Source: Streptomyces macrolidinus (GTDB lineage: Bacteria; Actinomycetota; Actinomycetes; Streptomycetales; Streptomycetaceae). Taken from it: a DNA stretch of 64,000 nucleotides. Made by a program: the position numbers and the translations under genes. The notes under the pieces were generated by a model that was given only the letters and a program-made list of their open reading frames with translations, searched no databases and was not told where the DNA came from. The stretch spans positions 186,001 to 250,000 of the forward strand of contig NZ_JAMWMR010000005.1 in assembly GCF_023887685.1 (NCBI RefSeq), given 5' to 3'. Of this stretch, positions 1 to 9,733 are shown piece after piece; position 1 is the stretch's first letter; the number at the start of each line of letters is the position of its first letter.

Positions 1-395
1 GCGGTGCCGCCGGTGGCGAGGACGTCGTCCACGACCATGACGCGGTCGGCCGCGGTCAGGTCCTCGGCGTGCACCTCGATCTCGGCCGAGCCGTACTCGA
101 GGTCGTAGGCCTGGCTGAGCGTGGCTCCGGGGAGCTTGCCCGCCTTGCGTACGGGGACGAAACCGACACCGGCGCGGACGGCGACCGGGGCGCCGAGGAT
201 GAAGCCGCGGGCCTCCAGGCCGACGATCTTCGTCGCGCCGTGCTCCACCGCCAGCTCCGCCAGCGTGTCCGTGAGCGCGGTGAACGCCGCCGGGTCCGCG
301 AGCAGCGGGGTGATGTCCTTGAACATCACGCCCGGTTCCGGATAGTCGGCCACGTCACGGATGCGACTGAGCAGCAGTTCCTTTATGTCGGTCAT
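1..395 (-). CDS. apt: Adenine phosphoribosyltransferase, C-terminus beyond window
   Basis: Converts adenine and PRPP to AMP in cytosolic purine salvage. The first 131 residues are visible, out of roughly 180 usual for the family. The PRPP-binding loop (VMVVDDVLATGGT, about 119-131) ends at the window edge, and an upstream segment FKDITPLL is typical of bacterial Apt. Its ATG overlaps the secF stop as ATGA, so it is translationally coupled as the last visible gene of a secD-secF-apt run. In actinobacteria relA usually follows apt; that part lies outside. Confidence 0.95.
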   Translation of the reverse strand, partial: MTDIKELLLSRIRDVADYPEPGVMFKDITPLLADPAAFTALTDTLAELAVEHGATKIVGLEARGFILGAPVAVRAGVGFVPVRKAGKLPGATLSQAYDLEYGSAEIEVHAEDLTAADRVMVVDDVLATGGT

Positions 396-1510
396 CGACG
401 CTTTCCTGAGGGTCGGCCGCGCCCGCGGTTACGGGCGGCGGGCTGGTTGCGCTGGCCGACGACCGCGGGTGCGGCATCCTGCGGCTCGTCGTCGACGAGC
501 GGACCGCCGACGGTCCGGGCCTCGACCAGCTCCTCCCCCGCCGCGGCCTGTGCACGCTTGGCGAGAACACGCTTCTTGAGGGCCTTCATCTGCGGCTCGC
601 GCTCCTTGAGGTCGGCGACGAGCGGCGTGGCGATGAAGATCGACGAGTAGGCGCCGGCCGCGAGGCCGACGAACAGCGACAGGGAGATGTCGTTGAGCGT
701 ACCCGCACCGAGGACGCCGCCGCCGATGAACAGCAGGCCGGCGACCGGCAGCAGCGCCACCACGGTGGTGTTGATCGAGCGGACCAGCGTGGCGTTGATC
801 GAGCGGTTGGCGACATCGCTGTAGGTCCAGCGGGTCTGCTTCGTGAGGTCCTTCGTCGATTCCTTGAGGCTGTCGAACACGACGACCGTGTCGTACAGCG
901 AGTAACCGAGGATCGTCAGCAGACCGATGACCGTGCCCGGCGTCACCTCGAAGCCGACGAGGGCGTAGATGCCGACGGTGATGGTGATGTCGTGGATCAG
1001 CGCGACCAGGGCCGCGACGGCCATGCGCCACTCGAAGGCGATCGCCAGGTAGATCACGACGAGCACCATGAAGATCGCCAGGCCCTGCCAGGCCTTGTTG
1101 GCGATCTGCTCACCCCAACTGGGGCCCACCAGGTCGGCGTTGATCTTCTCCGGGTCGACCTTCAGGTCCTTGGCGAGGTCCGCCTTGATGTGGTCCGACT
1201 TGGCGGTGTCGATCCCCGCGATCTGGATGCGCAGACCGCCCGTGCCGAGCTTCTGGACGACCGCCTCATGGCCGGAGGAGTCCTGGGCGATCTCCTCGGC
1301 CTGCGCCACGGAGACGCTGGTCTTCGGGGTGGTGAAGACGGCGCCGCCCTGGAACTCGATACCCATGTTCAGGCCCCGCACCGTCAGGCCGAGGATGGCC
1401 GTGATGGTGATCAGGATCGAGATGCCGTACCAGATCTTGCGGTTGCGGACGAAGTCGTATCCGATTTCGCCTCGGTGGAGCCTGGCGCCGAGGTTGCCGA
1501 GCTTCGACAT
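392..1510 (-). CDS. secF: Protein translocase subunit SecF
   Basis: 372-residue inner-membrane partner of SecD. SecDF uses the proton gradient to pull secretory proteins out of the Sec channel. The sequence shows one N-terminal membrane segment (about 29-48), a periplasmic loop containing the family motif GIEFQGGAVF, then five C-terminal membrane segments. A hydrophilic, basic C-terminal tail follows (about 320-372, rich in Arg/Gly/Pro), longer than in Gram-negative SecF and common in actinobacteria. The gene starts 3 bp after the secD stop and overlaps apt at its end. Confidence 0.96.
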   Translation of the reverse strand: MSKLGNLGARLHRGEIGYDFVRNRKIWYGISILITITAILGLTVRGLNMGIEFQGGAVFTTPKTSVSVAQAEEIAQDSSGHEAVVQKLGTGGLRIQIAGIDTAKSDHIKADLAKDLKVDPEKINADLVGPSWGEQIANKAWQGLAIFMVLVVIYLAIAFEWRMAVAALVALIHDITITVGIYALVGFEVTPGTVIGLLTILGYSLYDTVVVFDSLKESTKDLTKQTRWTYSDVANRSINATLVRSINTTVVALLPVAGLLFIGGGVLGAGTLNDISLSLFVGLAAGAYSSIFIATPLVADLKEREPQMKALKKRVLAKRAQAAAGEELVEARTVGGPLVDDEPQDAAPAVVGQRNQPAARNRGRGRPSGKRR

Positions 1511-1513
1511 CTC

Positions 1514-3298
1514 TCACGCCTCCTTCGGGTCGACGGGGGCGGAGGGACGACGGGTACGCCGCAGGGGCGGCTTGGCGCCGAGGCGCTTGGGGTCGAGGCC
1601 CGACCAGCTGTGTCCGTCGGCGAAGAACTTCTTGCGGGCGAGGATCGTCATCAGCGGCTTGGTGAACAGGAAGACGACCACCACGTCGAAGATCGTGGTG
1701 AGACCCAGCGTGAACGCGAAGCCCTGGACCTTGCCGACCGTGACGACGAACAGCACCGCGGCGGCCAGGAACGACACGAAGTCGGAGACCAGGATGGTGC
1801 GCCGGGCGCGCGGCCAGGCCCGCTCGACGGAGGGGCGCAGCGAGCGGCCCTCGCGGATCTCGTCCCGGATGCGCTCGAAGAACACGATGAACGAGTCCGC
1901 CGTGATGCCGATCGCGACGATGGCACCGCAGACCGCCGGGAGGTTCAGCGCGAAGCCGATGGTCGGGCCGAGCAGCGACATGATCACGTAGGTCAGGGCG
2001 GCGGAGACCAGCAGCGAGGCGATCGCGATCAGCGACAGGCCGCGGTAGTAGGCCACCAGGTAGACGATGACCAGGGCGAGGCCGATCGCGCCCGCGATCA
2101 GACCGGCGTTGAGCTGCTCGCCGCCGAGCGCGGCGGTGACGGTGGTGACGCTCTGCTCCTCGAAGGAGAGCGGGAGCGCGCCGTACGACAGGACGTTCGC
2201 GAGGTTCTTGGCCTCGGTCTGGTCGAAGCTGCCGCTGATCTCGGCGTTGCCACCGGTCAGCGCCTCACGGACGTACGGGTCGGAGACGACCTCGCCGTCG
2301 AGGACGATCGCGAACTGGTTCTGCGGCGACTGGTTCTGCGCCAGCTTGCCCGTGATGCTCGCGAACTTCTTGGTCCCCGCGGACGTGAAGTCCATGGTGA
2401 CCTTCCAGCCGCCGGCGCCCTGCGTGTCGTAGACGGCCTGGGCCTTCTTCACGTCCGTGCCCGCGACCTCGGCCGGGCCGAGGATGTACTTCTGCCACTG
2501 CTTCTGCGCGTTCTGGCCGCAGGCCAGGGTGGGCTCGGTGGGCTTGGCGCCGACACCGGTCTTGGCGCGGGCAGCCGCGTCGGAGCAGTCGAGCGTGGCG
2601 TACTGCTGCTGGAGCTTGGCCGCGGCGGCGTCGGAACCGTTCGCCGACGGGGAGGCGTCAGCAGAGGTGGAGGCCTTGGCGCTCGGCGAGGCGGACGCCG
2701 ACTGCGCGGCGGACGGCGAGGTCGTGGCGTCGGCCTTCAGCGCGTCGGTGACCGCACGGCCCTGCGAGGTGGCCGTGGCCGACGGAGTCGCGGAGCCGGA
2801 GGAGGTCGCGGTGCTGGACGGGGACGCCGTGCCGTCGGCCTTCTTCGAGGGGCTGCCGGAGGCGCTCGGCGTGGGGTCGGCCGAGGCGGGCGGGTTGGCG
2901 AGCTCGGTGGTCAGGACGGGGCGGAAGTACAGCTTGGCCGTGGTGCCGACCTGTTCCCGGGCCTGCTGGGAGTTCGTGCCCTTGGGGATGTTGACGATGA
3001 TGTTGCGATCGCCCTGGGTCTGGACCTCCGCTTCGGAGACGCCCAGACCGTTGACGCGGCGCTCCATGATGTCGACCGCGGTGTCCAGGTTCGTCTTGTT
3101 GATCGCGGATTCCTGGCCGCTCTTCGCCTTGAGCGTGATGCTCGTGCCACCGGCGAGGTCGATGCCGAGACGCGGGGTGGTATGCCCGGAGGCGAACATT
3201 CCTCCGGTGAGCGCCGCGATGGCGATCAGGATGAGAGCCAGCGAGCGCCCCGGCTTGCCCTGGGCGCTCGCGCTCCGGCCCTTCTTAGGTGCTGCCAC
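1514..3298 (-). CDS. secD: Protein translocase subunit SecD
   Basis: 594-residue SecD, the large subunit of SecDF. The GTG at 3298 is preferred because a GAGGGAG ribosome site lies about 8 nt upstream and a basic stretch then leads straight into the first membrane helix (about 19-36). The frame is open further upstream without an RBS. Residues about 41-130 hold the conserved GIDLAGG and GLGVSEAEV region. Residues about 137-222 are a Ser/Ala/Thr/Pro-rich insertion inside the extracytoplasmic domain. The C-terminal part carries five membrane segments. A strong hairpin separates it from yajC upstream. Confidence 0.96.
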   Translation of the reverse strand: MAAPKKGRSASAQGKPGRSLALILIAIAALTGGMFASGHTTPRLGIDLAGGTSITLKAKSGQESAINKTNLDTAVDIMERRVNGLGVSEAEVQTQGDRNIIVNIPKGTNSQQAREQVGTTAKLYFRPVLTTELANPPASADPTPSASGSPSKKADGTASPSSTATSSGSATPSATATSQGRAVTDALKADATTSPSAAQSASASPSAKASTSADASPSANGSDAAAAKLQQQYATLDCSDAAARAKTGVGAKPTEPTLACGQNAQKQWQKYILGPAEVAGTDVKKAQAVYDTQGAGGWKVTMDFTSAGTKKFASITGKLAQNQSPQNQFAIVLDGEVVSDPYVREALTGGNAEISGSFDQTEAKNLANVLSYGALPLSFEEQSVTTVTAALGGEQLNAGLIAGAIGLALVIVYLVAYYRGLSLIAIASLLVSAALTYVIMSLLGPTIGFALNLPAVCGAIVAIGITADSFIVFFERIRDEIREGRSLRPSVERAWPRARRTILVSDFVSFLAAAVLFVVTVGKVQGFAFTLGLTTIFDVVVVFLFTKPLMTILARKKFFADGHSWSGLDPKRLGAKPPLRRTRRPSAPVDPKEA

Positions 3299-3392
3299 CT
3301 TCTCGTACTCCCTCTCGGGCCGCCCGGCGCCGCGTGGGCGCGTGGGCGGCCATGACATGGTGTCGGACTCCGTTCGAGAACGACGCACGCGT

Positions 3393-3433
3393 CCCGGGAG
3401 CACGGCGCGAACGCATCGCGCCGTGCTCCCGGG
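3393..3433 (-). terminator. Strong hairpin between yajC and secD
   Basis: A perfect 18-bp inverted repeat (3393-3410 with 3416-3433) around a 5-nt loop. It lies 6 bp after the yajC stop and about 95 bp before the secD start, on the coding side for both. It looks like a rho-independent terminator of the U-tract-poor actinobacterial kind, or a processing/stability hairpin separating yajC from secDF. Confidence 0.75.
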
Positions 3434-3439
3434 GCGTCA

Positions 3440-3922
3440 CTACTTCGCGTCGGACTCGCCGTCGGTCTTCTTGGGCTCCGCTGCGTCGGCCTTCGCCTCG
3501 CCGGCGTCCGCCTCGGCCGTGTCCTTCTTGCCGAGGTCGACGGTGCCCTCGCCGGAAGCGGCGTCGGCGGGCTCGTCGGTCTCGGTGAGGGAGGACGCGT
3601 CGTCCGGAACGACGGTGCCGTCGGCCTTCAGGTCGTGCTCGATACCGTGGACGATCCTGTTGTACTCGTCGTCGGAGAGGACGGCGCCGATCGAGTTCTT
3701 CGCGAAGAGCAGCTCCACACCCGGGCCGGCGTCGAGGAGGACCGTGTCGTCGTTGACCTCCTTGACCGTCGCGTACATGCCCCCGATGGTGCGCACACCA
3801 CTGCCGGGCTGCATCTCATTACGCATCTGTACGGCCTGCTGCTGCTTCTTCTTGGCCGAGCGCGTCATGAGGAACATGGCCCCGATGATCACGATGAGCG
3901 GGAGGAATGCGTTGATACTCAC
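3440..3922 (-). CDS. yajC: Preprotein translocase subunit YajC
   Basis: 160-residue accessory membrane protein of the SecDF-YajC complex. One N-terminal membrane segment (about 6-22) is followed by a Lys/Gln-rich stretch and the conserved core with MQPGSGVRTIGGMYATVKEV. After about residue 100 comes an acidic, Ala/Asp/Glu-rich tail with no clear family similarity, which is usual in Streptomyces. The GTG at 3922 places the membrane helix at the extreme N-terminus; a GAAGGA site lies about 12 nt upstream. ruvB lies about 170 bp upstream on the same strand. Confidence 0.9.
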   Translation of the reverse strand: MSINAFLPLIVIIGAMFLMTRSAKKKQQQAVQMRNEMQPGSGVRTIGGMYATVKEVNDDTVLLDAGPGVELLFAKNSIGAVLSDDEYNRIVHGIEHDLKADGTVVPDDASSLTETDEPADAASGEGTVDLGKKDTAEADAGEAKADAAEPKKTDGESDAK

Positions 3923-4094
3923 GGGACGGAAATTTCCTTCGCACGACCGCTCGACTGCTGGATCGGCGGCCTGGTGGATGGGTGGAGTCGGCGCCGCCCG
4001 CAAAGGCGGCATCGGCGGAGTCTAAGCGAGTCCGCACGCAAGGAACAACGCTCAGCATGGCACCCAGGTTCCTGAGCACGCGAGTACCGCGCCG

Positions 4095-5186
4095 TCACGT
4101 CCCGAACAGCTCCGGTTGTCCGTTTCCCCCAGTGGTTCCGCCTATCGCCCCGTGTGGCGCGGTGAGACCGAGGTGGGCCCAGGCGGCCGGGGTCGCCACC
4201 CGTCCCCGTGGCGTACGGGCGAGCAGACCCTCCCGTACGAGGAACGGCTCGGCGACCTCCTCGACCGTCTCGCGCTCCTCCCCCACCGCGACGGCCAGCG
4301 TCGACAGGCCGACGGGGCCGCCGCCGAACAGTTTGAGCAGGGCCTCCAGGACGGCGCGGTCGAGGCGGTCGAGACCGCGGGAGTCGACCTCGTAGACCGA
4401 CAGGGCGGCGGCGGCGATCTCCTTCGTGATCACGCCGTCGGCCTTGACCTGCGCATAGTCGCGGACGCGGCGCAGCAGCCGGTTGGCGATACGGGGCGTG
4501 CCGCGGGAGCGGCCGGCGATCTCGGCGGCGCCTTCGGCGGCGATCTCGACATCGAGCAGCAGCGCCGAGCGGTGGATCACGCGCTGGAGTTCGGCGGGCT
4601 CGTAGAACTCCATGTGCGCGGTGAAGCCGAAGCGGTCGCGCAGCGGGGGCGGCAGCAGGCCCGCGCGTGTGGTGGCGCCGACCAGGGTGAACGGCGGCAG
4701 TTCGAGGGGGATGGCGGTGGCGCCGGGGCCCTTGCCGACGATCACGTCGACGCGGAAGTCCTCCATCGCCATGTAGAGCATCTCCTCGGCGGGCCGGGAC
4801 ATGCGGTGGATCTCGTCGAGGAAGAGGACCTCGCCCTCCTGGAGGGAGGAGAGGATCGCCGCGAGGTCGCCGGCGTGCTGGATGGCGGGGCCGCTGGTGA
4901 TGCGGATGGGGGCGCCCATCTCGGCCGCGATGATCATCGAAAGGGTGGTCTTGCCGAGGCCGGGGGCGCCGGAGAGCAGCACATGGTCGGCGGTGGCGCC
5001 GCGCGCCCGCGCCGCGCGCAGCACGAGGTCGAGCTGTTCGCGGACCTTCTCCTGGCCGATGAACTCGTCCAGGTCCTTGGGGCGCAGGGCGGCCTCGACA
5101 GCCTGGTCCTCACGGTCGGCGACCGAGCCGACCAGCCGCTCGGGGGCGGGGGTGTCGGCGGTGTCGGCGGTGTCGTCCCAGTTCAT
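4095..5186 (-). CDS. ruvB: Holliday junction branch-migration ATPase RuvB
   Basis: 363-residue AAA+ motor that drives branch migration with RuvA. Walker A is GAPGLGKT at 73-80 and Walker B is LFLDEIHR. Sensor and arginine-finger regions ([18 protein letters not shown]) and the C-terminal winged helix (about 285-340) are present. Length is normal, with a short acidic N-terminal extension. The ATG is 66 bp after the ruvA stop, the last gene of the ruvC-ruvA-ruvB run. Confidence 0.97.
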   Translation of the reverse strand: MNWDDTADTADTPAPERLVGSVADREDQAVEAALRPKDLDEFIGQEKVREQLDLVLRAARARGATADHVLLSGAPGLGKTTLSMIIAAEMGAPIRITSGPAIQHAGDLAAILSSLQEGEVLFLDEIHRMSRPAEEMLYMAMEDFRVDVIVGKGPGATAIPLELPPFTLVGATTRAGLLPPPLRDRFGFTAHMEFYEPAELQRVIHRSALLLDVEIAAEGAAEIAGRSRGTPRIANRLLRRVRDYAQVKADGVITKEIAAAALSVYEVDSRGLDRLDRAVLEALLKLFGGGPVGLSTLAVAVGEERETVEEVAEPFLVREGLLARTPRGRVATPAAWAHLGLTAPHGAIGGTTGGNGQPELFGT

Positions 5187-5252
5187 TGCGTGTGCCTCGG
5201 GGGTGGTCGCGGTGGGTTCGGGCTACGAGGGCGGGGCTGCGGGGCCTTCGGG

Positions 5253-5861
5253 TCAGCGCGCTCTGTTCAGACTCTGGAGGGCCGCCTTGAGGAGGGCGCC
5301 CACCTGGGGGGTGCCACCGGCGGCCTCGGCCTGCGGGGCGACCGCGGTGACGGCCTCGTCCGCCTCGCGGGTGGCGTACCCGAGGCCGATCAGGGCGGCG
5401 TGCAGTTGGTCGCGCCAGGCGGCGGTGACCGGGGCGCCGACCGCGGGGGCGCCGCCGACGGGCGCGCCGAGGCGGTCCTTCAGCTCCAGGAGCAGCTTCT
5501 GGGCGCCCTTCTTGCCGATGCCGGGGACGGCCGTGAGGGCCTTCTCGTCGCCGCCGGCCACGGCGCGGCGCAGGGCGTCCGGGCTGTGCACGGCCAGCAT
5601 CGCCTGGGCCAGGCGGGGGCCGACGCCGCTCGCGGTCTGGAGCAGCTCGAACACCTGGCGCTCGTCGTCGTCCGCGAACCCGTACAGCGTGAGCGAGTCC
5701 TCGCGGACGACCAGGGACGTGGCGAGCTTGGCCGGCTGGCCGGTCCGCAGGCCGGAGAGCGTGTTCGGTGTGCACTGGACGGCGATGCCGATGCCGCCCA
5801 CCTCGACCACCGCGGAGTCCGGGGCGAGGGCGGCGACCGGGCCGCTGACGAAGGCGATCAT
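5253..5861 (-). CDS. ruvA: Holliday junction DNA-binding protein RuvA
   Basis: 202-residue junction-recognition subunit. The N-terminal OB domain begins [12 protein letters not shown]. Tandem helix-hairpin-helix motifs ([10 protein letters not shown] and [12 protein letters not shown]) occupy about 75-130, and a C-terminal domain that contacts RuvB follows a Gly/Ala/Pro linker. The ATG at 5861 overlaps the ruvC stop as ATGA, which fixes the start and indicates translational coupling. Confidence 0.97.
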   Translation of the reverse strand: MIAFVSGPVAALAPDSAVVEVGGIGIAVQCTPNTLSGLRTGQPAKLATSLVVREDSLTLYGFADDDERQVFELLQTASGVGPRLAQAMLAVHSPDALRRAVAGGDEKALTAVPGIGKKGAQKLLLELKDRLGAPVGGAPAVGAPVTAAWRDQLHAALIGLGYATREADEAVTAVAPQAEAAGGTPQVGALLKAALQSLNRAR

Positions 5862-6388
5862 GCGGAACGGCCTTTCGATGTGTGCAGGGCGACGGCCTGC
5901 TGGAGTCGGTTCTGGGCGGGCGCGCGCCAGATGTGGCAGATGGCGAGGGCGAGGGCGTCGGCGGCGTCGGCGGGCTTGGGAGGCGCGTCGAGCCGGAGCA
6001 GCCGGGTGACCATGGCGCCCACCTGGGCCTTGTCGGCCCGGCCGGTGCCGGTGACGGCCGCCTTGACCTCGCTGGGCGTGTGCAGGGCGACGGGGATGCC
6101 GCGGCGGGCGGCGCAGAGCATGGCGACGGCGCTGGCCTGGGCCGTGCCCATGACCGTCCGGACGTTGTGCTGGCTGAACACCCGTTCCACGGCGACGTAC
6201 TCGGGGCGGTGGTCGTCCAGCCACTGGTCGAGGCCCTGTTCGAGGGCGACGAGGCGGTGGGCGAGCTGTGCGTCGGTGGGCGTGCGGACGACGCCTACGC
6301 CGCGCATGGTCAGCGGTCGTCCGGCCACGCCCTCGACCACGCCGACCCCGCAGCGCGTCAGTCCCGGGTCCACCCCCAGTACGCGCAC
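5858..6388 (-). CDS. ruvC: Holliday junction endonuclease RuvC
   Basis: 176-residue resolvase that cuts Holliday junctions. The four catalytic acids of the RNase-H fold are in place: D7 ([10 protein letters not shown]), E68 (VAVERV), D141 and D144 (DAADALALA). The GTG at 6388 is supported by GGAGG about 8 nt upstream. It is the first gene of ruvCAB; yebC lies about 150 bp upstream across a terminator-like hairpin. Confidence 0.97.
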   Translation of the reverse strand: MRVLGVDPGLTRCGVGVVEGVAGRPLTMRGVGVVRTPTDAQLAHRLVALEQGLDQWLDDHRPEYVAVERVFSQHNVRTVMGTAQASAVAMLCAARRGIPVALHTPSEVKAAVTGTGRADKAQVGAMVTRLLRLDAPPKPADAADALALAICHIWRAPAQNRLQQAVALHTSKGRSA

Positions 6389-6488
6389 CAGCGCCCCTCC
6401 TTCGATCGCCCCCGGACCCTGCCGGACGGTGAGTACCCCCAAGTTCGTGCAGGCTATCGGGTGCCACTGACAACGCCCGGCAAAGCGA

Positions 6489-6518
6489 CGGGCCGACGGG
6501 TGTGTCCCCGTCGGCCCG
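6489..6518. terminator. Hairpin between yebC and ruvC
   Basis: Perfect 12-bp inverted repeat (6489-6500 with 6507-6518) and a 6-nt loop. It lies about 20 bp after the yebC stop and upstream of the ruvC start, so it probably terminates transcripts from pdxT/yebC before ruvCAB. Confidence 0.7.
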
Positions 6519-6537
6519 CGCAAGTCCAGCGGCGGCG

Positions 6538-7290
6538 TTACGCCCCGACCTGCTCCATGATCTCGTCGCTGACGTCGAAGTTGGCGAAGACGTTCTGCAC
6601 GTCGTCGCTGTCCTCCAGCGCGTCGATCAGCTTGAAGATCTTCTTGGCGCCCTCCTCGTCCAGCTCGACCTGCATGGTCGGGACGAAGTTGGCCTCGGCG
6701 GAGTCGTAGTCGATGCCGGCATCCTGGAGGGCGGTGCGGACCGCGACCATGTCCGTGGCCTCGCTGAGCACCTCGAAGGACTCGCCGAGGTCGTTGACTT
6801 CCTCGGCACCCGCGTCCAGGACCGCGCCGAGCACGTCGTCCTCGGTCAGCTCGCCCTTGGGGACGATGACGACGCCCTTGCGGTTGAAGAGGTACGACAC
6901 CGAACCCGGGTCGGCCATGTTGCCGCCGTTGCGGGTCATGGCGACGCGGACGTCGGAGGCGGCGCGGTTGCGGTTGTCGGTGAGGCACTCGATGAGCACC
7001 GCGACACCGTTCGGACCGTAGCCCTCGTACATGATCGTCTCGTAGTCGGCGCCACCGGCCTCCAGGCCCGCGCCGCGCTTGATCGCCGAGTCGATGTTCT
7101 TGTTCGGCACCGACTGCTTCTTCGCCTTCTGCACGGCGTCGTACAGCGTCGGGTTACCGTCCACGTCGGCGCCGCCCATGCGGGCCGCGACCTCGATGTT
7201 CTTGATCAGCTTTGCGAAGAGCTTGCCACGCTTGGCATCGATGACGGCCTTCTTGTGCTTCGTCGTGGCCCATTTAGAGTGGCCGGACAT
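6538..7290 (-). CDS. YebC/TACO1-family regulator or translation factor
   Basis: 250-residue full-length YebC-family protein. The family signature [15 protein letters not shown] opens the protein, followed by [19 protein letters not shown] and later [12 protein letters not shown]. The ATG at 7290 has GGAG about 9 nt upstream. Members are described as DNA-binding regulators or as factors relieving ribosome stalling; the sequence alone does not decide. It sits between pdxT and ruvC on the same strand. Confidence 0.92.
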   Translation of the reverse strand: MSGHSKWATTKHKKAVIDAKRGKLFAKLIKNIEVAARMGGADVDGNPTLYDAVQKAKKQSVPNKNIDSAIKRGAGLEAGGADYETIMYEGYGPNGVAVLIECLTDNRNRAASDVRVAMTRNGGNMADPGSVSYLFNRKGVVIVPKGELTEDDVLGAVLDAGAEEVNDLGESFEVLSEATDMVAVRTALQDAGIDYDSAEANFVPTMQVELDEEGAKKIFKLIDALEDSDDVQNVFANFDVSDEIMEQVGA

Positions 7291-7367
7291 CTGCCTGTCT
7301 CCTTCGCGTAAACCCATCTCCGTACGAACTCCCCCAGACCTTGAGGGTGGGGGGACCCCCCGAGATC

Positions 7368-7976
7368 CTACAAGGGATCCGGGGCCCGCCAGGCGCGCAC
7401 CATGTCGACGAACAAGGCGTGCACGCGGTGGTCGCCGGTCAGTTCCGGGTGGAACGACGTCGCGAGGGCGTTGCCCTGGCGCACGGCGACGATATGGCCG
7501 TCGTGCTCGGCGAGCACCTGGGTCTCGGCGCCGACGGACTCGACCCAGGGGGCGCGGATGAAGACGCCCTCTACAGGATCGCCCTCGACGCCCTGGACGT
7601 CGACCGCCGCTTCGAAGGACTCGTTCTGCCGTCCGAAGGCGTTGCGGCGCACGATCATGTCGATGCCGCCGATGGTCTCCTGGCCCGAGCGCGGGTCGAG
7701 GATCTTGTCGGCGAGCATGATCATGCCCGCGCAGGTGCCGTAGACGGGCATGCCCTCGCGCACACGCGCGCGGAGCGGGTCCAGCACCCCGAAGAGAACG
7801 GCCAGCTTGGAGATGGTGGTGGACTCGCCACCGGGGAGGACGAGGCCGTCGACCTCGGCGAGTTCTTCGGGGCGCCGCACCGGCCTGGCCACGGCGTCGG
7901 CCGCGGCCAGGGCGATGAGGTGCTCCCGTACGTCGCCTTGGAGGGCCAGGACGCCAATGACGGGTACGTCAGTCAT
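7368..7976 (-). CDS. pdxT: Pyridoxal 5'-phosphate synthase glutaminase subunit PdxT
   Basis: 202-residue class-I glutamine amidotransferase that supplies ammonia to PdxS. The catalytic triad is visible: C82 (VYGTCAG), H176 and E178 (TSFHPELT). The oxyanion region PGGESTT is at 49-54. It follows pdxS by 42 bp on the same strand, so the pair is very likely co-transcribed. Confidence 0.97.
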   Translation of the reverse strand: MTDVPVIGVLALQGDVREHLIALAAADAVARPVRRPEELAEVDGLVLPGGESTTISKLAVLFGVLDPLRARVREGMPVYGTCAGMIMLADKILDPRSGQETIGGIDMIVRRNAFGRQNESFEAAVDVQGVEGDPVEGVFIRAPWVESVGAETQVLAEHDGHIVAVRQGNALATSFHPELTGDHRVHALFVDMVRAWRAPDPL

Positions 7977-8018
7977 CTACGTGTGGTTCCTGTACGTCGT
8001 CGTCTGCGAACTGCCCTG

Positions 8019-8930
8019 TCACCAGCCGCGGTTGGCGTAGCGCTCGGTCTCGGGGAGGGTGTCGCAGTTGATGCCGACCATGGCCTCGCCGAGGTTGCGG
8101 GACGCATCGGCGATGATCTTCGGGTCGTCGTAGAAGGTGGTCGCCTTCACGATGGCGGCGGCGCGCTTGGCCGGGTCGCCGGACTTGAAGATGCCGGAGC
8201 CGACGAAGACGCCCTCGGCGCCGAGCTGACGCATCAGGGCCGCGTCGGCCGGGGTGGCCACACCGCCGGCGGAGAACAGCACGACCGGGAGCTTGCCCAG
8301 CTCGGCGACCTCCCTGACCAGCTCGTACGGGGCGCGCAGCTCCTTGGCGGCGGCGTACAGCTCGTGGTTGTCGAGACCGCGCAGCCGGGCGATGTCGCCC
8401 TTGATCTGGCGCAGGTGGCGGACGGCCTCGACGACGTTGCCGGTACCGGCCTCGCCCTTGGAGCGGATCATGGCCGCGCCCTCGGCGATACGGCGCAGGG
8501 CCTCGCCCAGGTTGGTGGCGCCGCAGACGAAGGGGGTGGTGAAGGACCACTTGTCGGAGTGGTTGACCTCGTCGGCCGGGGTGAGGACCTCGGACTCGTC
8601 GATGTAGTCGACGCCGAGGGACTGCAGGACCTGGGCCTCGACGAAGTGGCCGATCCGCGACTTGGCCATCACCGGGATGGACACGGCGTCGATGATGCCC
8701 TCGATCATGTCCGGGTCGGACATCCGGGCGACCCCGCCGTCCTTGCGGATGTCGGCCGGGACCCGCTCCAGCGCCATGACGGCGACGGCGCCCGCGTCCT
8801 CGGCGATCTTCGCCTGCTCCGGCGTGACGACGTCCATGATCACGCCGCCCTTGAGCTGCTCGGCCATGCCGCGCTTGACGCGGGCAGTGCCGGTCTCGGG
8901 GGTCTGGGGGGTGGAAAGCGCGCTGGACAC
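8019..8930 (-). CDS. pdxS: Pyridoxal 5'-phosphate synthase lyase subunit PdxS
   Basis: 303-residue (beta/alpha)8 subunit that makes PLP from ribose 5-phosphate, glyceraldehyde 3-phosphate and PdxT-derived ammonia. Conserved stretches such as [36 protein letters not shown] and [11 protein letters not shown] are present. The GTG at 8930 has GTGAGG about 8 nt upstream. It is the upstream partner of pdxT, forming the DXP-independent vitamin B6 route. Confidence 0.97.
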   Translation of the reverse strand: MSSALSTPQTPETGTARVKRGMAEQLKGGVIMDVVTPEQAKIAEDAGAVAVMALERVPADIRKDGGVARMSDPDMIEGIIDAVSIPVMAKSRIGHFVEAQVLQSLGVDYIDESEVLTPADEVNHSDKWSFTTPFVCGATNLGEALRRIAEGAAMIRSKGEAGTGNVVEAVRHLRQIKGDIARLRGLDNHELYAAAKELRAPYELVREVAELGKLPVVLFSAGGVATPADAALMRQLGAEGVFVGSGIFKSGDPAKRAAAIVKATTFYDDPKIIADASRNLGEAMVGINCDTLPETERYANRGW

Positions 8931-9118
8931 GGGTTGACCTCACTCTGGAGAAGAGGAATTTCTGCTGGACCGAGACAACGGGAAACCAGCAGGCCACAGC
9001 AAGGGCCAATAGGGAGCCGGTGGATCGTTTTGCCCGGGAGCCGGGGGTACGGGAACGTACGGCCGGTTGCTCCCGTTGGTCCGGGCAGGCGCCTCGGGTG
9101 GGGTCCGGGCAGGCGTCC

Positions 9119-9664
9119 TCAGGGGGTCTGACGGTCCGTGAGGGCCGCCGGTGGTTCGTCGTCCATCTCGACGGCCAGCGGGAACGGGGCGTGGCCCGCG
9201 AGACGGAACCAGCGCACCTTGCGGTGGCGGCGCAGCGCGCGGGCCGCCCGTACCGCGTCGTTGTGGAACCGCCGGGCCATCGGCACCCTGCGCACCGCCT
9301 CGGTCAGCTCACGCGCCGCCTGCTCGCCGCCGGGCGCCTCCCGTACGGCCACCAGTTGCTCCGGCTCCGCGAAGACGGCCCGCAGCGCCTGGCTCAGCTC
9401 GCTCTCGGCGACCTCCCGCTGTTCCTCCTCCGCCTGCCGTGCCGCGTGCGCGGCCTCGTACAGGACGATCGACGCGGCCGGGTCGAGGACCCCGGAGGTC
9501 GCCACCTCCTGGGCGACCGAGGCCCGCCGCACCAACTGCGCGTCGAGCGCGGCGCGCGCCGCGTCGATCCGGGAGTGCAGCCGGTCGAGGCGCCCCGCGG
9601 TCCAGCTCAGATAGAGGCCGATCACGACGAGGGCGACAAGGATCCAGATCAGGGTTGCGGTCAC
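9119..9664 (-). CDS. LemA-like membrane-anchored protein
   Basis: About 181 residues. One N-terminal membrane segment (about 3-20) is followed by long amphipathic helices (RLDRLHSRIDAARAALDAQL) that resemble the LemA helical bundle. Function unknown. The GTG at 9664 is chosen because it puts the hydrophobic segment at the N-terminus; a TTG nine bases upstream is the alternative and neither has a good ribosome site. It is the next gene after pimA on the same strand (about 70 bp gap). Confidence 0.75.
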   Translation of the reverse strand: MTATLIWILVALVVIGLYLSWTAGRLDRLHSRIDAARAALDAQLVRRASVAQEVATSGVLDPAASIVLYEAAHAARQAEEEQREVAESELSQALRAVFAEPEQLVAVREAPGGEQAARELTEAVRRVPMARRFHNDAVRAARALRRHRKVRWFRLAGHAPFPLAVEMDDEPPAALTDRQTP

Positions 9665-9733
9665 GGGCGGCAAGGCTACCGGGCCGCCCTCCGGTCCCCT
9701 CGGGGCGCCGTCCAGGGCAGCGGAGGGCCGGGC

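Noticed and set aside
992..3355. Very long plus-strand open frame opposite secF/secD
   Set aside because: Antisense shadow caused by high G+C; composition is Arg/Gly/Asp-rich with no domains, and the minus strand holds clear SecD/SecF.
4116..6470. Long plus-strand open frame opposite ruvBAC
   Set aside because: Shadow frame; the minus-strand Ruv proteins have all catalytic residues and coupled starts.
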